Shown: one piece after another, positions 23,907 through 31,902 of the stretch
Numbering within the stretch: position 1 is the stretch's first letter
Layout of the letters: every line of letters begins with the position of its first letter
Origin: Bradyrhizobium hipponense
GTDB lineage: Bacteria > Pseudomonadota > Alphaproteobacteria > Rhizobiales > Xanthobacteraceae
DNA length: 35,110 nucleotides
Assembly: GCF_008123965.1 (NCBI RefSeq)
Contig: NZ_VSTH01000061.1
Location: 1-35,110, forward strand
Direction of reading: 5' to 3'
Position numbers and translations under genes: made by a program
The notes under the pieces: generated by a model
What the model saw: the letters and a program-made list of their open reading frames with translations, nothing else
Database searches by the model: none
Told to the model about the DNA's origin: nothing

Positions 23907-25409
23907 ATGGGCGGAGCTGACGCGCGGATCGTCCGCAATACCGCGCTGGTGATCCTTGCGCTGATCGGCTTGCGGCTCGTCGCGGCCGCGTTCACGCCGA
24001 TCACGTTCGACGAAGCCTACTACTGGATGTGGTCGAAGAACCTGGCGGGCGGCTACTACGACCATCCGCCGATGGTTGCCTACGTGATCCGCGCCGGCAC
24101 CATGATCGCCGGCGATACCGAGCTCGGCGTTCGCCTGGTCTCGATCCTGCTGGCGCTGCCGATGAGCTACGCGATCTATCGCTCGGCCGCGATCCTGTTC
24201 GGCGGCGCGCGCGTCGCCGCGACCAGCGCCATCCTGCTCAACGTGACGCTGCTGGCTGCGGTCGGTACGCTGATCGTGACGCCCGACGCGCCGCTGCTTG
24301 TCGCCTCGAGCTTCGTGCTGTTCTTTCTCGCCAAGGTGCTGGAGACCGGCTGCGGCGCCTGGTGGCTGGCCGTCGGCGTCGCCGTCGGTGCGGCGCTGCT
24401 GTCGAAATACACCGCAATGTTCTTCGGGCCGGCGATCCTGATCTGGCTCGCGGCGGTGCCGAAGCTGCGGCGCTGGTTCCTCTCGCCCTGGCCCTATCTC
24501 GGCGGCCTTGTCGCCCTGGCGCTGTTTTCGCCGGTGATCCTCTGGAATGCGGACCATCAATGGGTCTCATTCGCAAAACAGCTAGGGCGCGCGAAGATAG
24601 AAGACTTCCGGCCGGTCTTCATGGCCGAACTGATCCCGACCCAGATCGCATTCGCAACGCCGCTCGTCTTCATCCTCGGGGCGATGGGGGTGCACGCGCT
24701 GACCTGGCGCAGGGCCGGCGCGCTGGCCTCGCGCGTGCTGATCGAGACCATGTTCTGGACCATCGTCGTCTATTTCGTCTGGCATTCGCTGCATGCCCGC
24801 GTCGAGGCCAACTGGTTCGCGCCGGTCTATCCGCCCTTCGTCGTCGCCGCGGCGGCCGCCGCCAATCTCGTGCCGTGGAAGCCGCGCCAGCGGCGCTTGG
24901 CGGATTTCTGCCTGCGCTGGGCCGCGCCCACCGGCATCGTGATGTTCGCGGCCCTCATCGTGCAGGCCAATACCGGCTGGCTATCCGGCTATCGCCGCGA
25001 TGCGACCGTGCGCAGCGTCGGCGTCGGCTGGCGCGAGCTCGCCGCCGAGATCGAGGCCGTGCGCGTGCGCACCGGTGCGACGTGCGTCCTGGCGCCGGAC
25101 TACGGCACGACCGGCTGGCTCGCCTTCTATTTGCCGCCGGGCACCTGCATCGCGCAGCAGAGCCAGCGTATCCGCTGGGTCAACATGCCCGAACCCGATC
25201 CAAAACTGCTCGCGGGCAAGCTGCTCTATCTCGACGAGCCGAGCGAGGGCGTCCGCCCGTTCCTCAACGACCTCTTTGCGCAGGTGACGAAAGTTGCGCA
25301 ATTGCAGCGCAAGCGCGGGCCGCTCGTGGTCGAGACCTACGGCATCGATCTCTTGGAAGGCGCCAAGGGCGACGTGCTGGACCGCTCGCCGCCGCCTGAA
25401 GCGCGGTAG
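23907..25409 (+). CDS. GT39-type (ArnT/PMT-like) glycosyltransferase
   Basis: 500 residues, polytopic (about ten hydrophobic helices in the first 380). The catalytic signature TFDEAYYWMWS in the first external loop, GYYDHPPMVAY, and RLVSILLALPMSYAIY are typical of PMT_2/ArnT-like enzymes that use polyprenyl-phosphate sugars. The C-terminal periplasmic domain runs from about 385. ATG 23907 follows GAGGAAG. Its position right after the DPM1/GtrA gene suggests a two-gene pathway. The acceptor is unknown. Confidence 0.9.
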   Translation: MGGADARIVRNTALVILALIGLRLVAAAFTPITFDEAYYWMWSKNLAGGYYDHPPMVAYVIRAGTMIAGDTELGVRLVSILLALPMSYAIYRSAAILFGGARVAATSAILLNVTLLAAVGTLIVTPDAPLLVASSFVLFFLAKVLETGCGAWWLAVGVAVGAALLSKYTAMFFGPAILIWLAAVPKLRRWFLSPWPYLGGLVALALFSPVILWNADHQWVSFAKQLGRAKIEDFRPVFMAELIPTQIAFATPLVFILGAMGVHALTWRRAGALASRVLIETMFWTIVVYFVWHSLHARVEANWFAPVYPPFVVAAAAAANLVPWKPRQRRLADFCLRWAAPTGIVMFAALIVQANTGWLSGYRRDATVRSVGVGWRELAAEIEAVRVRTGATCVLAPDYGTTGWLAFYLPPGTCIAQQSQRIRWVNMPEPDPKLLAGKLLYLDEPSEGVRPFLNDLFAQVTKVAQLQRKRGPLVVETYGIDLLEGAKGDVLDRSPPPEAR

Positions 25410-25422
25410 CGCTTTCGAAGGC

Positions 25423-27312
25423 TCAGCTCGTCACGTCGGCTTCGGCCGCCGGACGTCTCGATTGACGCTCGTCGCGCCAGAACCAGACGGCGATTGTGCC
25501 GGAGCGGCCGCGAACCTGCGTGCGCAGCGGGCCTCTTAAAGTGCCGTCGGGATCGCCCAGGAAATCGGCGGCATCGAGCAGCGTATCGCTCAGGGCCAAT
25601 CGCGCATCGTTCTGGACGGCGACCTCCATCAACCGGCTCGCGACGTTGACGGTGTCGCCCGTCGCCGTGATGTGCTGGTGGCTCTCGCCGAGGCGGGAGG
25701 CGACGATGGGGCCAAAATGCGCGCCGATCTTGAAGCCGACCTGGTCCGCGACCTCAGGAGGCAGCGAGCCAATCCAGCGTTCGACGCTGCGGTGCAGGTC
25801 GATCGCGCACTTCAGCGCGCGAGCCGCGTCGTCCGGCATCGCACTGGGCAGACCGAACAGGATCATGGCGCCGTCGCCGAGAAAGCCGGTGATCACGCCG
25901 CCGCAATCGACCGCCGCCCTGTCGATCAGCGCGTGGAATGCCTTGAGCAGGTCCCGCAGCGCATCGGGATCGATCCGTTCGCTCAGGGCCGTGAAGCCGG
26001 ACAGATCGATGAAGACGATCGCGGCGTTCTGCCGGACCGGCTTTGCCAGGAAATCGGGATCGCGGGCTAGCCACTCCTGCACCGCCGGCGCCTGGAATTG
26101 CGCGAGTGACCTGCTCTTGGCGGCGAGATATTGCGTGCGGCGGCCTCCGGCCCACAATTGCACGCCGGCAAAGGCCGCAACCGGCGGCACTGCGGCTGCG
26201 AGCGTGGTCGCCGCATTCAGCCAGATTCCGTGCGTGAACGCGAACAGGTTGAGCGCGGCCCAGGCCATCATCACCACAGCCGCGGCGACGAGGCCGGGCG
26301 CGCTGCGCCGCCAGGCCAGCAATCCAACCAGCAGCATCGGCAGCAGGATCGCGGCGAGCGCGTCGGCGACGTGGACCTTGTGGTCGCGCACGATGCCGTC
26401 GCCGGCGACCAGATGGGTGATCGCGGTCGAGACCACCTCGACGCCGGGCATCAGGGAATCGAACGGCGTCGGATAAAAATCGCCGCCGCCGGCGACCGCG
26501 GCGCCGATCACCACGATCCGGTTCTCGATTGCCTTGCGGTCGAGCGTGCCGTCGAACACGCTCTGCGCGCTGACGGTGCGGATGGTGCGGCGCGGGCCGT
26601 AATAAGTGATCGGCAGGGCGAAGTCGGTGTCGGTCGGCACCGCGCGATCGCCGAGCATGAGACGGTCCGGCGCGATCGTCAGCGCCTTGTCGAGCGCGCG
26701 GCTCGCGACGCGCAACGGAAACGACATCTCGACCTTGTCACGCGTGCGGAACAGCATCGGGACCGAGAGCGGCGAGCCCGATTGCCCTGTCGCCACGTTG
26801 ACGATTCCAACCTCGGCGTGTTCGGCGAATGCGGGCAGCGGCAGCAGGAAACGCTCGGCCTGCGGCAGGACGGCGAGCGGGTCCTCGCCGCCAGTTGCAA
26901 CGGTCTCGCTGGCGGTCGGAAAGATCGCCGCGGCGGCAAGCACTATGGGACCGGTGGCCAGGGTCTGCGCCAGCGTGGCATCGCCGATCGCGGCGCTGCG
27001 GTCGACCAGGAGCAGGTCGATTGCGATGACCTTCGGCTTGAACTGCACGATGGTGTCGACGACGCGCGCGAGATCGGCGCGCGGCAGCGGATAGCTGCCG
27101 CCGCGCTTCACCACGGTGTTGTCGATCGCGACGATGGTGACGAGATCGGGCGGACGCTGCACGCCGCGTGCGAGCGTGCGCAGGTCCGTCAGCGTTGCCT
27201 CGAGACGGTCGAGAAAACGCAGATGGCCATTGGCGTGGCCGGCATAGATGCCGGCGCCCCACAGCGCGGTAAGGGCGAGAGCCACCAGGATCTGAACGCG
27301 TCGACTATTCAT
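25423..27312 (-). CDS. CHASE2-domain class III cyclase with atypical substrate residue
   Basis: 629 residues from ATG 27312; a TTG at 27342 would add ten. One TM helix (8-24), a large extracytoplasmic CHASE2 sensor (about 35-325), three TM helices (about 330-400), then a class III cyclase domain (about 425-600). Metal ligands Asp436 (FIDLSGFT) and Asp480 (FLGDGA), Asp553, Asn556 and Arg560 are present, but the position of the adenine-recognising Lys is Gly476 (ITGFLGD). So adenylate specificity is not assured. A FecR-domain gene lies immediately upstream on the same strand, a recurrent partner of CHASE2 cyclases. Confidence 0.9.
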   Translation of the reverse strand: MNSRRVQILVALALTALWGAGIYAGHANGHLRFLDRLEATLTDLRTLARGVQRPPDLVTIVAIDNTVVKRGGSYPLPRADLARVVDTIVQFKPKVIAIDLLLVDRSAAIGDATLAQTLATGPIVLAAAAIFPTASETVATGGEDPLAVLPQAERFLLPLPAFAEHAEVGIVNVATGQSGSPLSVPMLFRTRDKVEMSFPLRVASRALDKALTIAPDRLMLGDRAVPTDTDFALPITYYGPRRTIRTVSAQSVFDGTLDRKAIENRIVVIGAAVAGGGDFYPTPFDSLMPGVEVVSTAITHLVAGDGIVRDHKVHVADALAAILLPMLLVGLLAWRRSAPGLVAAAVVMMAWAALNLFAFTHGIWLNAATTLAAAVPPVAAFAGVQLWAGGRRTQYLAAKSRSLAQFQAPAVQEWLARDPDFLAKPVRQNAAIVFIDLSGFTALSERIDPDALRDLLKAFHALIDRAAVDCGGVITGFLGDGAMILFGLPSAMPDDAARALKCAIDLHRSVERWIGSLPPEVADQVGFKIGAHFGPIVASRLGESHQHITATGDTVNVASRLMEVAVQNDARLALSDTLLDAADFLGDPDGTLRGPLRTQVRGRSGTIAVWFWRDERQSRRPAAEADVTS

Positions 27313-27340
27313 ACCGTCGTTCTGCAATCTACTTTTGATC

Positions 27341-27382
27341 AAGCCTTATCGTCCAAGCCTTATTGACCAAGTCTTATTGGCC
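27341..27382. repeat. Three tandem 14-bp repeats
   Basis: Units at 27341-27354, 27355-27368 and 27369-27382 read AAGYCTTATNGNCC, with a partial fourth starting at 27383. They span the end of the fecR-like gene (its TAA at 27374-27376 lies in the third unit) and the gap before the CHASE2 cyclase. Confidence 0.8.
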
Positions 27383-27910
27383 GAGCCTTGCCATCAGGGC
27401 GTCGATACGCGGCTGGCCCCATTGCTTGACGGTCAGCGGACCGCTCGCCTCGACGTCGACGCCTTGGCCGGGGCCGAGTACGACGCCGCGTCCGCGAACT
27501 CTGCGATTCACGCCGACACGACCGTCGGCGACGAACACCGAGGTCTTGGCGTCAGCGACATCGACGGCCCATCTGGTGCCGCGCACCGCGGCGATCGCCT
27601 GCGGCGTCAGCACCTTGAACGGAGTGCCGCCCGGCTTCTTGGGAACCTCGATCAGCAGGGCTTTGCTGCTCAACTCCACGGAGTCAATATGTCCGTCGCG
27701 GTTGGCGTCCTTAAGTTCAAATCTGGCGCCATTTTCTGCGACGATGGTGATGCCATTGTCACAGCGCCAGGTCTGTGTGCCGGCGGCCGACGGCGACGGC
27801 GTGCAACCTGCATTGGCTGCAGGCTGCGCGGCTGCGTATCCGGTCAACAAAAACGAAGACGCCAGAGCGAAAAACCCGGCGCGCGCGACGCTTCTCGCGA
27901 CGCTTTTCAT
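27374..27910 (-). CDS. Exported FecR-domain protein
   Basis: 178 residues. Signal peptide at 1-28 (ARAGFFALASSFLLTGYAAA). The mature part has the FecR fold: a strand block FELKDANRDGHIDSVELSSKALLIEVP, then FKVLTPQAIAAVRGTRWAVDV and TSVFVADGRVGV, the FecR signature region. The DANRDGHIDSVE segment resembles an EF-hand-like calcium loop. ATG 27910 has GGAGGCTGCC directly before it. It is encoded with the CHASE2 cyclase 61 bp downstream, so it may act as an extracytoplasmic partner of that sensor. Confidence 0.82.
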   Translation of the reverse strand: MKSVARSVARAGFFALASSFLLTGYAAAQPAANAGCTPSPSAAGTQTWRCDNGITIVAENGARFELKDANRDGHIDSVELSSKALLIEVPKKPGGTPFKVLTPQAIAAVRGTRWAVDVADAKTSVFVADGRVGVNRRVRGRGVVLGPGQGVDVEASGPLTVKQWGQPRIDALMARLGQ

Positions 27911-27951
27911 GGCAGCCTCCAATTCGTGCGCGGCACGTTTCAGGGCGATGT

Positions 27952-27969
27952 TGATACGGTACCGTATCA
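27952..27969. promoter_or_regulatory. Perfect 18-bp palindrome upstream of the fecR-like gene
   Basis: TGATACGGTACCGTATCA is fully self-complementary and lies 42 bp before the start codon at 27910. Length and symmetry fit a dimeric repressor operator of the TetR type. No regulator gene is adjacent, so the binding protein is unknown. Confidence 0.6.
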
Positions 27970-28413
27970 CATGCAGAGGCTGCTGAACAGTGCCGGCAAG
28001 CGGAGCTATTTTCTCGTCCGGTCCACGTCCAGATTGCGCGCGATCAACTTTCGGTCAGCCGGAGCTCGCCAGCCTCGCGCAACGGTGCGGTCCTATGGTC
28101 TGGCGAGGCTGGAAGACCACGAAAATGACGTGGTTGGATGCGCCTTAGGAGCTGGCCGGAGCCATGGGGTGACTGCGCCAAACCGGCCGAGAAACATGGT
28201 TAACAGATGCGCCTAAGTCCGTATTTCTGCGGGTGTTTTCTCGAAATGGGACAGCGCTGACCCGCCGCCCCAGATCCGCCCGAACTTAATCCGCATTTAA
28301 CTAAAAGTCGCCTTAATGACGCTCCGACCCTCTGCGAGATGCTGGCTTCGGAACGTGACCAGCAGCGGCACTTCGAAGGGGGACTGAGTGACACCGTCCT
28401 GGACGCAAGGCGA
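27970..28413. other. Long non-coding gap with three successive stem-loops
   Basis: No credible gene in 444 bp. Three perfect or near-perfect stems follow one another: CCAGCCTCGC (28069-28078) with GCGAGGCTGG (28103-28112); ACCACG (28116-28121) with CGTGGT (28129-28134); GGCCGG (28154-28159) with CCGGCC (28183-28188). After them comes an AT-richer stretch (about 28280-28320) that probably holds the promoter for the DUF2778 gene. The structured part could be a small RNA; the strand is undetermined. Confidence 0.45.
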
Positions 28414-29634
28414 ATGAGTACGAGTATCGCTGCGCAAAGTAACGCGGCACGGAAGTCCAAGAAGTTCTCGAAGCATTCTCTTCGGAAGCCTTCCCGGAAA
28501 ACGACCACCCAAAACGTGCTCGGCGCGGCCGCGATTGGCTGCGTCGTCCTTGGTGCCGGCTGGACCGTCTACAGCAACATCTTCGCCGCCAGCGTCTATC
28601 CGACCGTCGGCAGCCTCCGTTACGACGAGCCCGTGATCAAGCGCGCACCCAGGGTCGTGCTGCGCGAGGCGGGCGAGGCCGTCAAGGAAGCCTTCGCGCT
28701 TCTGCCCGACCGGCTGCAGGTGGCCGCGCCGATCTCGCGCGAGATGTTCAACGAACGTTTTGCCGCGGCGGCGACGCAAGGCGTGGAATCCAATGCGGCG
28801 AGCGCCGTCGCCCAGGCTCCAGCAACGAAGATTGCCGAAGCCAAGGATACTGCAAAGGACGCTGCCAAGGACTCGGCGAAGCCGACCGTGACGGCGAAGG
28901 TCGCGGAGGCGCTGAAGCCGCTGAGCCCGACCAAGGTCGCTGACAAGATTGCCGACAAGGTCGGAGATCTTGCGAAGGCCAAGCGCGCTGACGCGCCAGT
29001 GCAGCTCGCCTCGGCCGATCCGGCCGAGATCGTGCCGGCACCTGAGGCCAAGCCGACAAAATCCTTCGCCGATCGCGCCAAGGCGGCGGTGATGTCGATC
29101 ACCGGGCCGCGGCAGTCGATGGTGGAAAAGCTCTGGGGCAAGCGCGAGCCGTCCGGCGGGTTGTTGGCCTATGCCTCGGCCGATGCCAGCGTGACCGCGA
29201 GCATCGCGCCGAGGGAGCAGAACCCGATGCTCGGCGGTTCGGCGCCCTATGAGCGCGACACCGCGGTCTACGACATCTCTGCCAAGACGGTATATCTGCC
29301 CGACGGCACTAAGCTCGAGGCGCATTCCGGCCTCGGCTCCAATCTCGACGATCCGCGCTCTTCGCGGGTTCGCATGCGCGGCGTGACGCCGCCGCATATC
29401 TACGCGCTGAAGCCGCGTGAAGCGCTGTTCCACGGCGTGCCCGCGTTGCGCCTGACCCCGATCGGCGGCGAGAGCGCGATCTACGGCCGCGACGGCCTGC
29501 TCGCCCATACTTTCATGCTCGGGCCGAACGGCGATTCCAACGGCTGCGTGTCGTTCAAGGACTATTACGCGTTCCTCGACGCCTACCGCAACAAGGGCAT
29601 CCGCAAGCTCGCGGTGTTGGCGCGGGTGGAGTGA
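28414..29634 (+). CDS. Membrane-anchored DUF2778/Tlde1-like protein (possible L,D-transpeptidase fold)
   Basis: 406 residues. A basic N-terminus (1-30) precedes one TM helix (34-55), then a long Ala/Lys-rich linker with KDxAKD repeats (about 150-180), and a C-terminal domain from about 290. That domain ends with HTFMLGPNGDSNGCVSF: His365 and Cys378 match the catalytic pair of the DUF2778/Tlde1 family, which in Salmonella is a type VI effector with L,D-carboxypeptidase/exchange activity. Here it is anchored and free-standing, with no T6SS genes, so a housekeeping peptidoglycan role is more likely. The ATG at 28414 follows AAGG. Confidence 0.82.
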   Translation: MSTSIAAQSNAARKSKKFSKHSLRKPSRKTTTQNVLGAAAIGCVVLGAGWTVYSNIFAASVYPTVGSLRYDEPVIKRAPRVVLREAGEAVKEAFALLPDRLQVAAPISREMFNERFAAAATQGVESNAASAVAQAPATKIAEAKDTAKDAAKDSAKPTVTAKVAEALKPLSPTKVADKIADKVGDLAKAKRADAPVQLASADPAEIVPAPEAKPTKSFADRAKAAVMSITGPRQSMVEKLWGKREPSGGLLAYASADASVTASIAPREQNPMLGGSAPYERDTAVYDISAKTVYLPDGTKLEAHSGLGSNLDDPRSSRVRMRGVTPPHIYALKPREALFHGVPALRLTPIGGESAIYGRDGLLAHTFMLGPNGDSNGCVSFKDYYAFLDAYRNKGIRKLAVLARVE

Positions 29635-29641
29635 TCTCGGC

Positions 29642-30271
29642 CTAAGCCGCGAGCGTCTTGCGTAGCGCCATCTCGGTGGCAATCGCCTCGCGCACGGCAG
29701 GCCGCGTCTGCATGCGTTCAAGATAGGCCGACAACGATGGCCATTGTGCGATGTCGACGCCTGCGGGACGGAGCAGCAGCAAGGCCCAGGCGAGGTGAGC
29801 ATCCGCGACGGTGAAGCGGTCGCCGACGAGGAATTCGCGGTCCGCCACATGCTCGGCGGGCACCGACAATGTCTGTGCTATTCTTGCACGCGGCTTGGCG
29901 AGCGATCCGTCATCCCTGTACCAGAAAGTCGGATACAGAAATCCCTTGTGGATCTCGGCAGCGATGAAGCTCAGCCATTCCTGGAGGCGGTAGCGGTCGG
30001 GATCGCCGAATGCGGGCGCGAGACCCATCTCCGGCTTCAGATCGGCGATGTATTGCAGCACCGCCGCGCATTCAGTCAGCCGCTCGCCGTTCTCCAGCAC
30101 CAGCACCGGCACGGCGCCCTTCGGTGAAACGCCGCGGAAGTCGCTGCCGTCGTCCACGACCTTCTTCGTCCAGATATGAGCGAAATGATATTGCGCATCC
30201 AAGCCGGCCTCCAGCAGCGCGATACGGCTGGAGAGCGAGCAGGCCATCGGAAAGAAATAGAGTTGCAGCAT
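29642..30271 (-). CDS. Glutathione S-transferase family protein
   Basis: 209 residues. The thioredoxin-like N-terminal domain begins MLQLYFFPMACSLSSRIALLEAG (the catalytic Ser/Cys region), followed by the cis-Pro motif GAVPVLVLENGERLTECAAVLQYIA with the conserved Glu-Cys. The helical C-terminal domain includes FLVGDRFTVADAHLAWALL, the N-capping box. It resembles GstB/beta-class bacterial GSTs. ATG 30271 has GGAG upstream; ATG 30286 overlaps the isochorismatase stop as ATGA and is an alternative, so the two genes are tightly coupled. Confidence 0.9.
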   Translation of the reverse strand: MLQLYFFPMACSLSSRIALLEAGLDAQYHFAHIWTKKVVDDGSDFRGVSPKGAVPVLVLENGERLTECAAVLQYIADLKPEMGLAPAFGDPDRYRLQEWLSFIAAEIHKGFLYPTFWYRDDGSLAKPRARIAQTLSVPAEHVADREFLVGDRFTVADAHLAWALLLLRPAGVDIAQWPSLSAYLERMQTRPAVREAIATEMALRKTLAA

Positions 30272-30282
30272 CGCACGCTCCG

Positions 30283-30876
30283 TCATTTCAGTGCATCGCC
30301 GCGCGCAATCAGCGCGAAGCGGTCCGACAATTCGGCCAGCGCGACCTCGTGAATGATCCTTGCAGCCAGCGTTCCGCCGCGCCCGTCGGGCAGGTCGCGG
30401 GTGGCGCAGGCATCGGCTGCGATGGTGGTGCGAAGGCCAAGGTCCAGCCCAGCGCGCGCGGTCGAACTCACGCACATGTGGGTCATGAAGCCCGCCAGCA
30501 CGATGTTCTTGCGTCCGGTCGCAGCCAACCGGGCTTGCAGATCGGTGCTGGCAAAGGCATTCGGCCGCGCCTTCTCGATCACGGGTTCGCTCGCCAGCGG
30601 AGCCAGGCTCGCGACGATGGCGCCGCGCTCGGCCTCGCGGTCGAACAGGCTGCCGGCGCGGCCCTTGTGCGCGACATGGAAGATCGCCGCGCCGCTCTGC
30701 CTGGCATCGGCGAGCAGACGGGCGGCCGCGGCAATCGCGGCCTCTGCATCCGGCAGCGCCAGCGGGCCGGCGCGATATTCGTTCTGGATGTCGATCAGCA
30801 CGAGACAGGATTCGCCGAGCTTCGCCGGATTGAGGTCGGCGCCGGCGAGTTCGAGCAGGGTCTTTGGAGCGGTCAT
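30283..30876 (-). CDS. Isochorismatase-like cysteine hydrolase
   Basis: 197 residues. The catalytic triad Asp29 (LIDIQNEY), Lys102 (EKARPNAF) and Cys135 (THMCVSSTA), with the preceding cis-peptide region GFMTHM, marks the isochorismatase-like hydrolase family, which includes nicotinamidases and other amidohydrolases. ATG 30876 is chosen over 30939 because the extra N-terminus crosses the LysR promoter. It is divergent from the LysR gene, which probably controls it, and is followed by the GST gene. Confidence 0.9.
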   Translation of the reverse strand: MTAPKTLLELAGADLNPAKLGESCLVLIDIQNEYRAGPLALPDAEAAIAAAARLLADARQSGAAIFHVAHKGRAGSLFDREAERGAIVASLAPLASEPVIEKARPNAFASTDLQARLAATGRKNIVLAGFMTHMCVSSTARAGLDLGLRTTIAADACATRDLPDGRGGTLAARIIHEVALAELSDRFALIARGDALK

Positions 30877-30939
30877 TTGGCAGTCAGGCCTTTCGAGACG
30901 ATCGGATGGTCCGACACTAGCCCGGCTGCGGCCTGCCAT

Positions 30940-30978
30940 TGTGCAGGACTATTGCAGCATATGGCTGCAAATTTGCAG
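30940..30978. promoter_or_regulatory. Likely LysR-type operator in the divergent region
   Basis: TTGCAG (30952-30957) and CTGCAA (30965-30970), 7 bp apart, form a dyad; further half-sites are TGTGCAG (30940-30946) and TTGCAG (30973-30978). It lies 74 bp from the hydrolase start and 40 bp from the lysR start, as expected for a shared control site. Confidence 0.65.
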
Positions 30979-31009
30979 GAACGGGGCGGGGCCTGCTAGG
31001 CTCGCCGCG

Positions 31010-31849
31010 ATGAACTGGGACGATCTGCGCATCATCGCTGCGGTCAGGGACGAGGGCACCTATGCCGGCGCCAGCGCGCGGCTGCGCATCGACGAGACCA
31101 CCGTGGGACGCAGGCTCGCGCGGATCCAGCGCGATCTCGGCGTGCCGCTGTTCGAGGCCGCCGACGGGCTGCGCCGGCCGACGCGGCATTGCGAGGCGGT
31201 GCTCGAGCATGTCGGCGCGATGGCGGCGCATGTCGCGGCGATCGATCTCCTGCGCGAGAGCCAGCCGGGTCCGGTCGGCCGCCTGCGCATCGCGTCGACC
31301 AGTTCAGTCGCCGAGGAGCTGCTGGCGCCGCGCGCGGCAAAATTCCTCGGCGACAATCCCGGCCTGACGCTGCAATTCCTGACCTCGAGCGAAAACGTAA
31401 AATTCTCGCGCTGGCAGGCCGATCTCGCCATCCGGCTGCGCAAGCCGGAGAAGGGCGACTTCACGATCTCCAAGCTCGCGGAGGTGCGGCTGTATTTCTT
31501 CGAGCCGGTCGAGGCAGCCGATACCGCATCGATCGTCTGCGCCTATCCGGACGAGCTTGATGCCATCCCGGAGCAGCAGTTCCTGCGTGCCAGGCGGCTG
31601 AAGGCCGCCCGCTGCGTCACCGACAACGTTCGAATCATCCGCACGATGATCTCATCGCATCAGGCCATCGGCGTGCTGCCCGAACACAATTGCGGATCGC
31701 TGCTGGCCGACCGCAGTTTGCGCGCGACCTTGCTCCCCAAGCGCCGCGATGTCTGGCTGCTCGTGCAGAACCATCTCAAGCGCGATCCCGCGACGCGCCT
31801 GACGATCGCGTGGGTGCGGCACTGCTTCAAGGATGTTCCGCACGGCTGA
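31010..31849 (+). CDS. LysR-family transcriptional regulator
   Basis: 279 residues. The winged HTH is at 1-60: MNWDDLRIIAAVRDEGTYAGASARLRIDETTVGRRLARIQRDLGVPLF. The effector domain follows (GRLRIASTSSVAEELLAPRAAKF) and is shorter than usual but ends cleanly. ATG 31010 is the natural start; the open frame upstream runs antisense through the hydrolase gene. The gene is divergent from the hydrolase-GST pair and the dyad between them supports direct regulation. The inducer is unknown. Confidence 0.9.
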   Translation: MNWDDLRIIAAVRDEGTYAGASARLRIDETTVGRRLARIQRDLGVPLFEAADGLRRPTRHCEAVLEHVGAMAAHVAAIDLLRESQPGPVGRLRIASTSSVAEELLAPRAAKFLGDNPGLTLQFLTSSENVKFSRWQADLAIRLRKPEKGDFTISKLAEVRLYFFEPVEAADTASIVCAYPDELDAIPEQQFLRARRLKAARCVTDNVRIIRTMISSHQAIGVLPEHNCGSLLADRSLRATLLPKRRDVWLLVQNHLKRDPATRLTIAWVRHCFKDVPHG

Positions 31850-31902
31850 TCGGGCGTGGCGGTCGCCGGTTCAACGTCGTTAAAACTAACGGCACGCCCA
31901 CC

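Noticed and set aside
27341..27382. Tandem 14-mers as a CRISPR fragment
   Set aside because: The units are directly adjacent without spacers, and no cas genes are present.
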